A program made the position numbers and the translations under genes. The notes under the pieces are model-generated. The model saw only the letters and a list, made by a program, of their open reading frames with translations, ran no database searches and was not told the origin of the DNA. Of a stretch of DNA of 64,000 bases, positions 44,721 through 56,668 are shown piece by piece (the stretch's first letter is position 1; each line of letters begins with the position of its first letter). The stretch comes from Chaenocephalus aceratus (Eukaryota; Chordata; Actinopteri; Perciformes; Channichthyidae): positions 3,125,407-3,189,406 of the forward strand of contig CM043807.1 of NCBI GenBank assembly GCA_023974075.1, given 5' to 3'.

Positions 44721-44790
44721 GATGGGGGAGCCCTGCCTTCTTTAAGAGTCCAATTAAAACAAGACAGAAGCAGAGGTGTTAGCTCCTTCG

Positions 44791-45383
44791 TGAACGTTGG
44801 AGCTGATACAGCATTCCCACTAAATCATGCAAAATGCAAAATTCTTTATTATTCAGCCGGGTTATTTTGCACCTCTTCTTCTCCCACATTCCACATCGCA
44901 GAAACTCCGTTCAAACATCAAAACGTTCAGCTCGGTCAGGAATCGATGGCTATTGGTAAAGAGGCCTTTTTCAGATGTTAACATTAGTGTGTATTGCGCA
45001 GCTCGTTAACGCTAGAGTGTGTGATCTCAAAGCTAGAGTGGAGGAGAGCTTGAAATTTGCATTCATATATTTTTTAAATAATTAAACAAAATGCCTCTTG
45101 AGGGGATGAAGTGACAAAAACTTTCAACATGTCTCCATTAAACCCCATTGTAAGTTCAGCCTCATCCACCGCAGCCGCACACCTTTAGTTAATCTGCCAA
45201 AAAGGCCACATTATTAACCCGAAAGTACACAAAAAGTACACTTCAGATGCTCAAGTTCCTTGACATGCTTCACGCTTTGAAATTTCACCGATATCTGTTA
45301 CGGTTCTTCAACAAAACGTCGACATGTAAGAGGTTTATCTCTCATTCAGAACAATGCAAATGCTCTCCTCTCACTGATTACCA
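44791..45383. other. Gene-free spacer
   Basis: Short frames only; nothing recognised. Confidence 0.45.
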
Positions 45384-45700
45384 GAGGTGGGGACTCGAGT
45401 CACATGACTTGACTCGAGTCGCATATTTTTTTACTTGAGACTTGCTTGACTAACATTGATAAAAGACTTGACTTGACTTTGACTTGGTATTCATGACTTG
45501 AGACTTGACTTAAGCTTGAGACAGATGACTTGAAAGGACTTGACTGTTTAAAATTAAATATTTGCGTTTGTTTTTGTATTGAGATATTACGTTTAGTTTT
45601 TTCGAAAAACGTGATTGGGTGATTATAGCGCCATGCGCGCAAACCTGGCAACCCACTAGAAGGCAGGAGTGTCAGTTAACATGGCAGCGGCTAGCTTTAC
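45384..45700. mobile_element. ACTCGAGTC-type element, left part
   Basis: GGTGGGGACTCGAGTCACAT, GACTTGACTCGAGTCGC, followed by many GACTTGA/GACTTGAC repeats, is the start of a common fish DNA-transposon family. The right end is missing. The frame at 45681 (MAAASFTPKIVKFGFKDYFV) directly after it may be the start of its transposase, but this is a guess. Confidence 0.6.
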
Positions 45701-45929
45701 TCCAAAAATAGTGAAGTTTGGATTCAAGGATTATTTTGTCGATGACGGTTGTTACGTGCCGCAGTTGGTGCTTGTGTGTGTGTGCTTTTGTGTGGGTGTC
45801 TCTCTCTCCCTCTGTTTGTCTCCAGGTGCAGCCTCTCCCCAGGTGCTCCCAATCCCCATCCCATCAGCGCCTCCATAAAGGACCTGAGGAAGGCTGCAGT
45901 CGTTCTCTCCTTCTCCTCTGGCTGCATGT

Positions 45930-46008
45930 GTGCAGCCTGTGTGCAGCCTGTGTGCAGCCTGTGTGCAGCCTGTGTGCAGCCTGTGTGCAGCCTGTGTGCA
46001 GCCTGTGT
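45930..46008 (+). repeat. 10-bp tandem repeat (GTGTGCAGCC)n
   Basis: About eight nearly identical 10-bp units. As 10 is not a multiple of 3, the Cys-Ala-Ala repeats in translated frames are incidental. The following 46040-46220 has an LTR-like AATTAAACCTCACTTTGTGG end, not assigned. Confidence 0.9.
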
Positions 46009-46225
46009 TACGTGCTGTTGTAGTGTCTCTGTGTGAGGCCTAGTTTAACCTGTGTACTGCTAATTGTTAAGAGATGTTCTCCAGTGTGTCTTTGTGTATT
46101 GTTTTAACGTTAGTCCCTTTCTTTTGAAAGAAAGTTGTCCTTAGTTAATTAAGTTTGTTTTGCAATTTGGCTGGTGAGCCTCTTTACTTTTTTATTAATT
46201 AAACCTCACTTTGTGGCTGGTCACC

Positions 46226-46713
46226 ACAGAACCATGTCTGACGGGCTGGGGGGGTATATACGAAGGTCGACCTGTGAGGTGTCTCTGGAGCAGAGACCTC
46301 CAACGGTCCACACATAAATTATCTGGAGCTTTTAGCGGTGTTCCTCACCCTGAAACGCTTTCTGCCTTTTCTCAGAGGACAATCATGTCCTCGTGAGGAC
46401 AGACAACACGACCACAATATCGTATATAAACCGCCAAGGGGGTTTGCGTTCTCTCCAGTTACACATGCTGGCACGCAAACTGATCTTATGGAGCTGCGGA
46501 CGTCTCCTCTCTCTGAGAGCGACGCACGTACCAGGAGTGATGAACCTCGGGGTGGATCTGCTGTCCAGAGGTGCACCACTATATGCAGACTGGACTCTAC
46601 ATCCAATGATTGTGAGTCAGCTGTGGGTGCGTTACGGCCGAGCCGCGGTGGATCTGTTCGCATCAAAAGAAAATGCTCAATGTCAGCTGTTCTTTTCAAT
46701 GCGCGATTTATAA
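46226..46713 (+). pseudogene. DIRS RNase H
   Basis: TGWGGIYEGRPVRCLWSRDL (46233 onward) is in one frame. LLAVFLTLKRFLPFLRG (46330) is in a second, and VRTDNTTTISYINRQGG with THVPGVMNLGVDLLSRG (46394-46580) in a third. This is the RNase H of tyrosine-recombinase retrotransposons, which removes RNA from the RNA-DNA hybrid. Two frameshifts inactivate it. Confidence 0.82.
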
Positions 46714-47039
46714 ACGCACAGTTAGACGTGGACGCGCTCGCGCACGCCTTGGCCTCCGGTCCTTCTGTACGCGTTCCCACCCCTCGCTCTGATACCCCCA
46801 ACTCTGGCCAGAGTGAGAGAACACAACGCCACACACTGATCCTTAGCTCCACACTGGCCTACAATGTACTGGCTGGCGGAGATATATCAGCTGCTGTGCG
46901 GGCAGCGTGGCAGCTCCCACTACGCAGGGACATACTGTCTCAGGGGGGGGGGGGCGATTTTCACCCACCACCCAGAGCGCTTGGCACTATGGGCCTGGCC
47001 CGTGAGTGGTATAACCTGAATACAGTGGAGCTCCCTCAG

Positions 47040-47309
47040 AAGGTGATAAACACTATTCAGAGTGCAAGAGCTTCCTCCACCAGGTCCCTCTATGACTGTA
47101 AGTGGAGGGTGTTTGAGGAGTGGTGCCTTCAAGAAGGACACATCTCTTTTCAATGTCCTGTCGGGGTGATTCTATCATTTCTACAGGACCTGATTGATAA
47201 ACACAGAGCTTTCTCTACGATCAAAGTGTACCTGGCTGCTATTGCTGTATGCCATGTGGGCTTTGAGGGAAAGACGGCTAGCCAACATCCCGTGGTCTGC
47301 AGTTTATGA
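47040..47309 (+). pseudogene. DIRS tyrosine recombinase, N-terminal (SAM-like) domain
   Basis: The frame reads VINTIQSARASSTRSLYDCK, WRVFEEWCLQEG, VILSFLQDLIDK and STIKVYLAAIAVCHVG, the core-binding helical domain of DIRS integrases. The catalytic domain with the R...HxxR...Y residues does not follow. Coding shifts frame at about 47305 and ends at the insertion near 47393. Confidence 0.8.
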
Positions 47310-47393
47310 AAGGGGCTCGCAGGCGTCAAGATCACCAGCCAATCAGGATTGGCGTAATGAGATTGATGCTTCTGTTTGCATACGCGTTGAGGC

Positions 47394-48606
47394 CATAGAC
47401 TGTATATATAAATGGACGTAGTGTCCGTGACGTCACCCATAGGATTCTGCAGAGTTCCCGTGAAGGCCCTTAGTAGGCGGAGTCGGCCACTAACGGCTCG
47501 ACTGTGACGTCAGAGTCTAATCCCTCCTGCTCCAATAAGGGCAAAGAGGCGGAGCCGAGGCGGGACCTGCTGCCTTCGAACTGGAAGTAAACAGAGCTAG
47601 CTCAGGCTAAGAAGCTAAGCTAACATGAAATACATGCATACCAAGTTACTGCTAACAGTGTCGTCCCCCTATATAAACGTTACATTCATAATCAAATGAG
47701 ACATCTGCAGAGAATTAGCTATATTTTGTTATTCTTAATGCTTGTCATTCACACGTTGAGAAAAGACGGACTCCACCCGCCTCGGACTAGTGGGCTAGCT
47801 CCGGGACGCCGGCTGGAGCTAGCCCCCTGTGGCTCCGTTAGCTCCGGCGGCCACCACTGGGATAATTGGGTCCCCTATTAACATTTGCTCCCGTTTAGCA
47901 TTATGGGCGTCATAGCCATAGACTATAAAAGTCTTACCCAAGGCTGAATCATAAAACTAAAATGTATATGTATGTATAAAGGGTTACGTCCTTAGCTGGC
48001 TAATAAGTAACAAGCTAAGCTACCAAGCACACAACCACCTGCGAACGGGTTAACATGTATAATATTATCATTTTAGACTTCTTGGAAGTTCTGTTAGTAC
48101 ATTCAAGCGCACAGCACAACATTTTAATTGTCTGGTATTTGCAACAATATTCCGTAAAAGGCACAATCACCACAAACACGGCTAAAGCTAAAGGGTCAAG
48201 TACAGTACTATGACTAACTAACGTTGTAGCCTCTATGGTTGTAGCCTAGCAGAGTGGACAAGTTGCTGTTAGCTGACAGTGAGGCATGTACGTGTCCATC
48301 AAAGTGACCACGCCCTAATTTATGCAAAAACTTTAAGACCTAATAGAAATAAAAAGGGTCGTGTTAGAAAACAATTCACTCACAGATTCATAATCATGAA
48401 GGTGGCATCTAACTATATCGATAATAATATTTATTGCATCCATGGGTAGAAACATGTTTTTTTCTGCTGTAAAGTTGGGCATTTTAACATGGGGGTCTAT
48501 GGAAATTGCTCCTTTCTGCAGCCAGTCCCTAGCGGCCCATGTATGAACTGCAGTGTGTGGCACTTCCGTATTGGCTTCCCGGCTGTTGCCCAGAGTTTGC
48601 TGCTTG
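47394..48606. mobile_element. Nonautonomous element flanked by 8-bp repeats GTTGAGGC
   Basis: GTTGAGGC occurs at 47386-47393 and 48607-48614. The element starts CATAGACTGTATATATAAAT and ends near CACTTCCGTATTGGCTTC, AGAGTTTGCTGCTTG, both familiar parts of a fish MITE. Clear terminal inverted repeats are not visible. No coding sequence is recognised. Confidence 0.75.
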
Positions 48607-48619
48607 GTTGAGGCGCATC

Positions 48620-49754
48620 CAGGGTTGGGAGGGTTACTTTGTAAATGTAATCAGTTACTGATTACTGATTACATGGCTCTGAAAGTAATCCGAATACAGT
48701 TACAGTTACGTGTCTTAAAAAAGTAACGTAATCAGAATACTTTTAGATTACTTTTGGATTACTTTCTTTTTCCATCACAGATGGTATGTTTTGGTGAACA
48801 AGAGACACAAAAAGCAAAAGGAAACTGAACGTGTTTTTACTGTTTTAATGGCTTATCAAGAGCACAACTGAAACATCACATCTGAAACGATGTAACAACA
48901 TAATACACTTGTTGGGGATGCAGCTTGGGATGTGAGGAGTGAGGGACACGGCTTAGAACGGGCGTGTCGCCTTCTGTCCTGCCAGTGTTGGCAGGACATT
49001 AATTAAAATGTCGAACTCGGACTTCATTTTAAGGACATTTCGGCCAGGGGTGTAGAGCTATAGTTTAAGCACCGGATTGGCAAAACAGGAGTGTGTGCAC
49101 CAGTCTGCCTTGATCTATGAATTCATGTCCGTGACACTCACAGTATTTGCTGCCCACAGCTGTTTTTTAGAAGGAAAACCTCCTTCACTTCATGACATCT
49201 CTGCAGCGCCAGGAGGCAGCGGGAGGGTTAACTCCGCCTCTGAGAAGACGAGCGAGCCGCGCAGTGCCTTTCGCGCACCGCCTTCGCCACCGCCTTTCGC
49301 GCACCGCCTTCACTGTGTATACCTTCAGAAATAATCATTAGTAAGGCTAAAGACTAAATAGCGACCGCAGGCTGATGTGTTTTAACCACACACACCTATA
49401 TATACAAACACGCGATTTAAACGCAGACTTTTGTTCCTCCATGTTTCGTTGTTATTGTTTCACTGAGCGAGCGGACCCGCGATTTTTTTTCAAACGCTTT
49501 TTTGGTCCATCTGCGGTGGTTTTGTGGGCTGTGATGATTCGGCTGTAAAGTTACTTGAATATTAAATGTTGAGAGGAAAATCTTTCCACCAATAATTCCA
49601 ATAAGTAATCCAAAATGTATTCACTTCAGGTTTACGAAAGTAACTGTAATCAGATTACTCGTTTTTCAATGTAACGCGAGCTGAATACAGTTACTTGATT
49701 TTGTATTCTGATTACGTAACGCCGTTACATGTATTCCGTTACAACCCAACCCTG
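48620..49754. mobile_element. hAT-like element (CAGGGTTGGG ends), 8-bp target duplication
   Basis: GGCGCATC at 48612-48619 and 49755-49762 is an exact 8-bp duplication. The ends CAGGGTTGGG and CCCAACCCTG are exact inverted repeats; GTTAC/GTAAC-rich subterminal regions follow (GTAATCAGTTACTGATTAC on the left, GATTACGTAACG on the right). The short plus-strand frame at 49077-49334 shows no transposase features. Its target overlaps the GTTGAGGC duplication of the neighbouring element. Confidence 0.92.
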
Positions 49755-49860
49755 GGCGCATCCCATAGTGAGACATCTCACTTCATGTTACTCTGAGCTA
49801 TGGGGTTACGTAAGTAACCTATAGTTTTTCTCACATGCTCTGGCAGCTAGCGCATGCACG

Positions 49861-50264
49861 AGAGAGGGGAGGGACTTAGAGCGTGCTTGAGAGGGGAGGG
49901 ACAGCAGGCACGGCTGCAGTGCAGGGAGTGGAAGCAGAGAGCTGAAACACACACGGCTCTTATTAAAACGGTGCTTTCTCACCGGAGTACTTTTCCCCGT
50001 CATTCTTAAAGTAGCGATTACTAATGAAACGGAGGAATCGTAACGTTTTTAAACGGCAGGGTATCGCGGGTACCTTTCAAGTATCGGTACACCGTGCAAC
50101 ACTAATACAAAGTCATTCAAACTAGCTGCACACCGTTACCAGCTTTGAGAACACTTTGAGAGACCGGGGCCCTCCTGCAACATCTTGCAGGAAACCGTGT
50201 CTGAGGGCATGTTCATTTAATAAACTATGAATGTTTTTATATCCATGTAACGGGAAGAAACTCA
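49861..50264. other. Spacer with a hAT-like end
   Basis: GGTATCGCGGGTACCTTTCA, AGTATCGGTACACCGTGCAA, CACTA (50059-50103) has the look of a hAT end (TAGTGTTGCACGGTG on the minus strand). Its partner end was not found. Confidence 0.4.
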
Positions 50265-51315
50265 TCTAACTGATCTTTTTTTTTTTTTTTTTAAACCCCA
50301 CAATGCTAATGCTGAGCCTCTGAACTAGCAACGAGCGAAAAATGCTAACAGATGACTGCACCGAAATTCACTCACAAAACCTTATTATTTATCTTTCCTG
50401 CACATCTCAACACATCGTCTCACATCGTGAGGTGACACAGAATCGATGGGTACCCTCATTATCACTCAATTATACGAACTCTCAGAGATAATAACAAGAA
50501 CAGACATCAAAACATATGGCGCTAGGTAGCTAAAAACGCTAACATGGCTCACCTGTGTCGTAGTCTGGTCAAAAGTGATCTTCAATGGCATTAAAACGAT
50601 AAAAAACGACTGCTGAAGTTAATCCATAGGTTAATCCAATGTGTCTGTGTCCCTTGAAATGATTTCTGATAATCCATAAGCAATAAATCTGCTTTTCGGT
50701 TTTCAGATGTCAGAGCTACAGACAGCTTCACTCTGGTGCAAAACTGTGTGCGCGAAGCCGCCACCTTTTTGTTTTACCATGTGTGTGAGTGGGAAATCCC
50801 CTTCGTTTCTATTGGCTCTAACGGTCAGAAAGAGATGTCAATCACCAAAATCGACCAATGGGTTCCAGAAAAAACGGTAAAACCCCATTTTATCAACCCA
50901 ATTCCACCCAAATCACCTCAGAGGTGGAGTTTTTTTTTGCTAAACCTCTCTAAAAAGGTTAAATGTCACTTGTTTTGCATCAATCTTGATACAGGGTACT
51001 TATTATATGTTGTACTTTGGATTCCTAAAGCTTTTAGTCTACTAACACCATCATCCAAGGGTAGTTTTCACTATAAGTTAAATATTAAAGTTTTGGACGG
51101 ACACTATAATTGACAGTTTTTTACTATGTTCAATCTGAATTTTCTTTAACATAAAAAACATCTATATTGATTCTGACTTTTCTACATCCAACTCACAGGT
51201 TTATCATTACTTTGAGAAAAAAGATTAGATAGAAGGGAAGATATGGTCATTTGTTCTGGGCATGTCATTTCGAGCCTGAAACCTGAAAAACAGGCTCATG
51301 GGGCTAAACTGTTAA
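50265..51315. mobile_element. Partial relative of the foldback element at 42886
   Basis: TTCAATGGCATTAAAACGA, AATCCATAGGTTAATCCA and GATAATCCATAA (50580-50680) match 43225-43340 in order. The outer parts AATGCTAAC and the end ATGGGGCTAAACTGTTAA (51297-51314) suggest one element of about 1 kb. Only one arm is recognisable. Confidence 0.6.
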
Positions 51316-51364
51316 TGATCAATCATTATAAAACATATCATATATATTATTCTGAAATGGACCA

Positions 51365-51545
51365 ATCTGCACAATGACTACTTTTACTGTTGGTATACTT
51401 TAAGTACATTTTGATGATTATATTTGTCTACCTTTTACTTGAGTATCATTTTTAATGCAGGACTTTTACTGTAACAGAGTATTCCTACACTCTGGTACTT
51501 CTACTTTTACTCAAGTACAAGATCTGAGTACTTCTCCCTCCCCTG
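51365..51545. mobile_element. TACTTAAGTA-family fragment, copy 4
   Basis: ACTTTAAGTACATTTTGATG, TGCAGGACTTTTACTGTAAC and TTTTACTCAAGTACAAGATC, TGAGTACTTCT are the right half of the family. Confidence 0.7.
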
Positions 51546-54500
51546 GATCTTAAGGCTTTATGAGGGCATCTGGGTGAAACATGACCCTTTTTCGTTAAAC
51601 TCTGGAAGCAAGTGTGACTCTCCATCCGGAAGATTTCAGCAACTACATCCGACTGGCAGCTGTGGAGATGCTTTATGGTGCCGGCAGGTGTGTGTGGCCT
51701 CACACACCTGCCGGAGAAGCATTGGCTGCCTGCCACCAGACACCTTCAATATAACACATGAAATCTCTCCTTTGTGTCAGTGTAGGAGCAATTTAGGGCA
51801 ATAAAGCAACCTTTTTGCCTGCGAGAAATGTATGTCAACACCACTTTACATCCAAAGCAATTCCACATAACAGCTTCACACACTCACAGGCCGGGAGAGC
51901 TGCCTCTAAAGCAAAATAATGACTCTGTATTACAATCCATTACAGCACAAACAGCTTCTTGCTTCACATTTTGTGCAAGCATAGCGCCCTGCACTAAAAA
52001 AGAACGTCACGAAATATCGGGGCGATGCAATCATGCCACATCCTCAGTTTGAGCCGAGGACGCCTTCGTATTAAGAGGAGCACCTCACCCAATAACAAAA
52101 CACACACACATGCCTGGCTACCAAGCTTCTGGAGTGTGTGAACAGCACTTAACCTTCAATGTTTCTTCTCCCAGGAAAAGACAGTGAGAGAGAGAGAGAG
52201 TAGAAATTACAGTTTAATCCTGGCCCTAAACCCTGGTAAAATAGGACTGGAGGTTATAACGTAGGGGATTAGGACATGGGATTAACTCTCCATTTGTTTT
52301 CTAAATCAACTGCTGCTGAGGTTGCACGAGAAGAGGAAACAGGAGAGAAGGGGAGAGGAAACAGGAAAGGGAGAGGAGAGGAAATATGGAGCTAAAATCT
52401 GGCCCATACATTTTTCATCATTTTTTTAATCCTGAACTTTGAAAACAATGATAAATTATACAAAAGTAAGTAAGTATTTGAAAAAGTTTTTCTGGTTGAA
52501 CATTATTTTGATTTAGTTTAGCAATTTTCCTGATAATCACATTTTTATTTATATTTGATATTTGAGTCATTCTTTTATCGATGCAGATTTTATGCTTTTA
52601 AGATCTTTTTTTCCGCTTTCTGAAATATGCCCCTGATGTTGCATGCGGGGGGGGCGTAACTGAGGGCTCTTGGAATCATGAGTGACAGGCCTTCCGTAGT
52701 CATGATGCCTTCAGGAATTGTAGGTATCCGAGAAAGATTTTTCTGAAAAAATAAAAATTATATAAAAAACTTTCATTATATATATATTTTTTTGGAATGA
52801 TCAAAACTTTTGGCCCAGATTTAGCTCCATAATATGACAGGTGATAAGCAGATCAGCAAGGAGAGAAAACAGAAGAGAAAAAGAAAAGGAAATGAGAAGA
52901 GAGGTGTGGGGACTGGGAGGAACAAGACACGAGGGGAGAGGAGATGTCCAGAACAGGAATAAAAGGAAAGGAAACGTTGAGAACTGAGGGAGGAACAGGA
53001 GATGAGGGGAGAGGAATGGGCACAGGTAAGGAAAGAGGAGGGAAGGAGAGAGAAGTGTGCTGATCTCTGTCGGGTGTTATGTTTCTGGACAGAGACTAAA
53101 CAAAGCTCACATCTTGGGCTGAACCAACGATTGGTCCATTGATCCTGGTAGACTACTACACAAACATGGAGGATTTCTTGTGCTTCCGAGTGACTCATAT
53201 ACTGCTCTTGGAAGCCTTTGGATTTCTTCTGTAAAACCAGTTCTGAATCTTTGGTAACAGTACCTTAATTGTTATATTTCTTATAGACATCTAAATCCCT
53301 CCAGTTCTTGGGCATGTGCCAGAGCCTTGATTTATGCTAATAATTGGACCACATGCCTACAGTTTAAAGTCAATATTTTGGATTCAGCACACAGTAAGAA
53401 CAGATTTTAAATGGATACGACATTTGGTGCATCTGGTGGTGATGTCTCTTATATGTTGTGTCTGTTGCCTATTCACCCTCTGCTGCGCATCAGTTGCAGA
53501 CGTTTACTTTTGAGTGAGTGAATACATTAATGACACATGCGACAAAAGTGAGACCATGAAAGGCTTTGTGTGAGCCTAGGTTCTTTCTTCTAATAACCAG
53601 ATTAAACAATCATTGAACACACACTTCATCTCAGGCTCTCACTGACGCTGCCTCAGCATTTAATAAAGCCAGTGCCAGCCCGCTAATGAAGCGAAGGGTG
53701 AACACTTACAGTATCAAAGCAGAATCCATCTCATCGGGAGGTTTCACTTGAGCCACATACAGAATATGTTCATACAGAGAAGTCAGGCTCAGAAAAACTG
53801 CATTAATCTACATTGAGTGCATTGCTTTAATATATACAGATATTGGCCTCTTTTTGCAGGCTACATAAAGTGTGTTGCGTTTTATGTCATGCAATGCACA
53901 GACTTTATGCTTATACCATAAAAGCGGGAGCTGCAGACTTTAAGCTCTTAAAGCTTACCTTTTAAAAGCTTTCATTCTGTCATACAGCTGAATGGCATGT
54001 GTATTATAACCTGCAGCAATTATTCAAAGTGCATTGTATATGCGTTCCTGTAATGTGGGTGCAAACCAATCATCTTATCAGCAGTATAGCTTTTAATACA
54101 GCATGGAAGTGTACATGGCCTGTCCAGACATTTTGTTGGGAAAAATCGAGGCATGTTCAGGTTTTATCCACTCTGACTGTGCAACATAAATATACAAAAC
54201 ATTCCAACTGCTTGTTGCAAACGGGCATTCATGTTTGTTTGTCCGGTTTTGACAGTCTGACAATGGTGTCCATATACGAGTGTCACATTTTACAAAAGTA
54301 GTAAGATAAGCAACATTTCTTAAAATGTAACCCAGAGCTTCTCTCTTGCTATGGAGCAGAAGCTCTGGGATGGCTTTAACCCAAGGTGGCATTATAGAAA
54401 TGATGTCATCACAAAAAGATACACAATTCATTAAGAAGATTCTACATACAAACAAAAACACCATTTTTTTTATCTTTAGAAAAATAAAATACAATATATA

Positions 54501-54570
54501 AGATAAAAATCATACAAGTCAAATAAACACAAGAACTAAACATTTAATGGTACAGAAGGTCGTATAGAGG

Positions 54571-54574
<4 letters not shown>
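51546..54574. other. Gene-free stretch with a hairpin and purine-rich tracts
   Basis: A perfect 14-bp hairpin lies at 51681-51714 (CCGGCAGGTGTGTG, loop TGGCCT). A purine-rich strand occurs at 52320-52395 and 52855-53060 (GAGAGGAAA-like). Minus-strand Ser/Leu-rich frames across these tracts are compositional. No host exon was recognised. Confidence 0.55.

Positions 54575-54603
<29 letters not shown>
54575..54603. repeat. (AT)n microsatellite
   Basis: About 14 uninterrupted AT dinucleotides. Confidence 0.9.
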
Positions 54604-54607
<4 letters not shown>

Positions 54608-54679
54608 TAGAATCAAATATAGTGCTGTGGTACGCTGGTTTACATACATCATTGATACAAAATGCATAAACTATAATCA

Positions 54680-55125
54680 TTTTCAAGTAAAAGTCCTGCA
54701 TCAAGAATGGAGTCTGATTTGGAAAATATATTTAAAGTATAGGGAGTAAGAGGACTCATTGCAAAAAAAACGAAAACATATTTAAATATTTTCAAGCAAA
54801 TACAAAACATATTCAATGTTAACCCACTCACCCACTGTTTTTTGTTACTTAAATATCATTTGGAAGTTTTAATCTTTACCAAATAATCATAATTTAAAAG
54901 TGTTATAGTATTATAAAACCTAAGTATTATAGGTCAAAATCTGAATGTATAAGTAAATAGTAAATTAATCTATAAAATAAATCTAGTGAATAAAAAGTAC
55001 AAAATTGGCTGCCAATATGTAGTTGAGCAGAAGAAGTACAATGTTCTATAAAATGTAAATACAAGGGTTAATTACAAGTACCTCACATGTGTACTTGAGT
55101 ACAGCAATTGAGCAAATGTACTCAC
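54680..55125. mobile_element. TACTTAAGTA-family element, copy 5
   Basis: CAAGTAAAAGTCCTGCATCA near 54684 and TACTTGAGTACAGCAATTGA near 55095 mark the family. The body is AT-rich and diverged. It lies about 260 bp upstream of the nme2 TATA-like box. Confidence 0.55.
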
Positions 55126-55387
55126 TTACTTTCCGCCACATACTGCTCTTACTTCTTTATATCCACACATCGTTTTACCTTGTTGTGATATCTCGTTTTA
55201 ACAGTTACTTATACTGTTGTTTTTAATTGTATTGTCCTCTGAATGAATATGTACTGTCACTCTCACTCTTTTGCTGATTTAAACTCCTGGATTTACAATG
55301 ATTTAAAAATGATTTATCTATTACGCAAACTGTTTATTACATGTTTGGCCCTAGTGTCTTGCCGTAGCACTAGACTCCGCCTTCTGG

Positions 55388-55428
55388 GATAAAAAGCAGC
55401 TGCGCAGTCTCTGTCGGTCTTCTCTCAC
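55388..55428 (+). promoter_or_regulatory. nme2: nme2 core promoter (TATA-like box and pyrimidine-rich start)
   Basis: GATAAAAAGC at 55388-55397 lies about 25-30 bp before a pyrimidine-rich GGTCTTCTCTCAC (55416-55428), a plausible start region resembling a 5' TOP tract. The 3' edge of the promoter leads into a short leader exon with a good donor. The call is an inference from spacing. Confidence 0.55.
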
Positions 55429-55479
55429 AGGTTAACCAGCCGGAGTAACTTATACACACCACCACTCAATCTTTACAAG
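55420..55479 (+). other. nme2: nme2 noncoding first exon (5' UTR)
   Basis: Sequence downstream of the inferred start ends at ACAAG/GTAATG (donor GT at 55480). It has no ATG. Splicing to the acceptor at 56812 would place the start codon 5 nt into the next exon, a common arrangement in vertebrate NME1/NME2 genes. Confidence 0.55.
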
Positions 55480-56583
55480 GTAATGGATCTATATGTATTC
55501 CTCTTTTTGCTTGTTTAAGTAACCTATGTTTTTAATATAAATACATATTGATATAGACACTCCTTTTCTTTCGCCCCACGTTGAAGCTAAAGTTCATTAA
55601 TTTTGAAGAAGTCCTACTCCGTTTGTAACTTGGTTTAAACACATTTCTGTGTAAGTCTGTGAGTGTAGAATCAACGGAAGCTATTCGGTAGCTGTGTCTT
55701 GGGGTGCTGCGGGCCTGGACGAGTCCTGGATGTATTTGGTGGAGTGAGGCCGAGCTGATTTTTCCGCAGCGGCGCGAACAAAAGAGCACGCGGCTGTGAA
55801 GGCCGTGGCCTCTCGCCGGCTCCACGTGCACTGTCACTATTCACTAACTCAATTGTTGGTTCCGGTATGTGGCGGACTGCAGTGATGAACTGAGTGCTCA
55901 GAAGTAGGGAACTATCTGTCTGAACTTGATAGGACTGTGCTTTGGGTGGAGTCCGGGTGTCAGCTGCAGCCTGCAAACTACACGTCACTGAGCAGAACCT
56001 GCAGGCCTTCCATTGTACTTTGCGCTCGTGCAGTCAAACACTAGTCAAACGCTTCTTAAGAAGCCAATGTGCTTTTGCTTATGTGCTAAAGTAGTTGAGA
56101 CTAAACTTAATCTAGAAATCATTGCTAAGTAAGTGTCAACTCTAGCACTAGTACCTCCAGGTTACTAGACTGTAATTTAGCAGGTTATCATTCACACCTT
56201 TTAGTTAATGCTAGTCATATATGCTGCTATACTGTTAAATACTCTTTACATTAAGACAGTGAAATGAGGGAACAAAATGGTGAATTGGTGTTTAAATGGA
56301 GGGTAGGTGAATTCCAACAGTAGGTGGGCATGAGTGATGTATATTTGTATATCATACCTTTTGTGTAAGGTAATCATTTCTATGTGCAACAGTTCATGTG
56401 TTGTAGGCCTGGTTTCAGCCTGCAGCAGCTGTATATGCTGGAATCCTACATTGCCTGCAATAACAGGGAAAACATTAGTTTTATCCATCAAAGCCACATG
56501 TACAACCAAACTGTTTGTGGGTTGGTCCTATTCATGCGCAGTGTAGTGCTACCAAGTGGGTGGGTGTACCAAGTCTTCACTCT

Positions 56584-56592
56584 GGGCGGGGC
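56584..56592 (+). promoter_or_regulatory. GC box upstream of alternative nme2 exon
   Basis: GGGCGGGGC, an Sp1-type site, lies about 77 bp before the ATG at 56669. No TATA box is seen here. Confidence 0.35.
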
Positions 56593-56668
56593 TCACAGTA
56601 ATCTCCTTCAGGTGATCTCCTTCCAGACCCACTCCACCCTCAGTCTTTTCATTTGTGTTTACTGTGCA

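Larger units (their letters stand above)
40894..44790 (-). mobile_element. L1 retrotransposon with 3' poly(A), interrupted by a foldback element
   Basis: On the minus strand the RT (44720-44157) and C-terminal domain (42885-41288) precede a 3' UTR with AATAAA (complement at 40916) and a poly(A) (complement at 40894-40904). The element at 42886-44156 splits the RT, and a hAT fragment at 41090-41262 lies in the 3' region. The 5' end is truncated near 44790. Confidence 0.88.
46226..49860 (+). mobile_element. DIRS retrotransposon remnant, split by two insertions
   Basis: RNase H (46226-46713) and the N-terminal part of a tyrosine recombinase (about 47040-47309) lie on the plus strand. The element then continues across two transposon insertions (47394-48606, 48620-49754) into CCCATAGTGAGACATCTCAC, TTCATGTTACTC (49762 onward), which I take to be its 3' region. 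The RT upstream and the catalytic part of the recombinase are missing. Confidence 0.75.

Noticed and set aside
45669..45878. Host gene start MAAASFTPKIVKFGFKDYFV.
   Set aside because: It follows directly on an ACTCGAGTC-type transposon end and then runs into low-complexity DNA; more likely a transposase remnant.
45718..46036. Frames with Cys-Ala-Ala-Cys-Val-Gln repeats resembling a cysteine-rich protein.
   Set aside because: They come from a 10-bp tandem repeat read in three successive frames, with no supporting domain.
52821..53198. 125-codon Ser/Leu/Phe-rich frame resembling a secreted or membrane protein.
   Set aside because: It is the complement of a purine-rich tract; composition explains it.
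56246..56546. Frames upstream of the alternative nme2 exon.
   Set aside because: No domain and no splice pattern; the longer upstream open frame to 56384 is probably chance, so only the ATG at 56669 is discussed.
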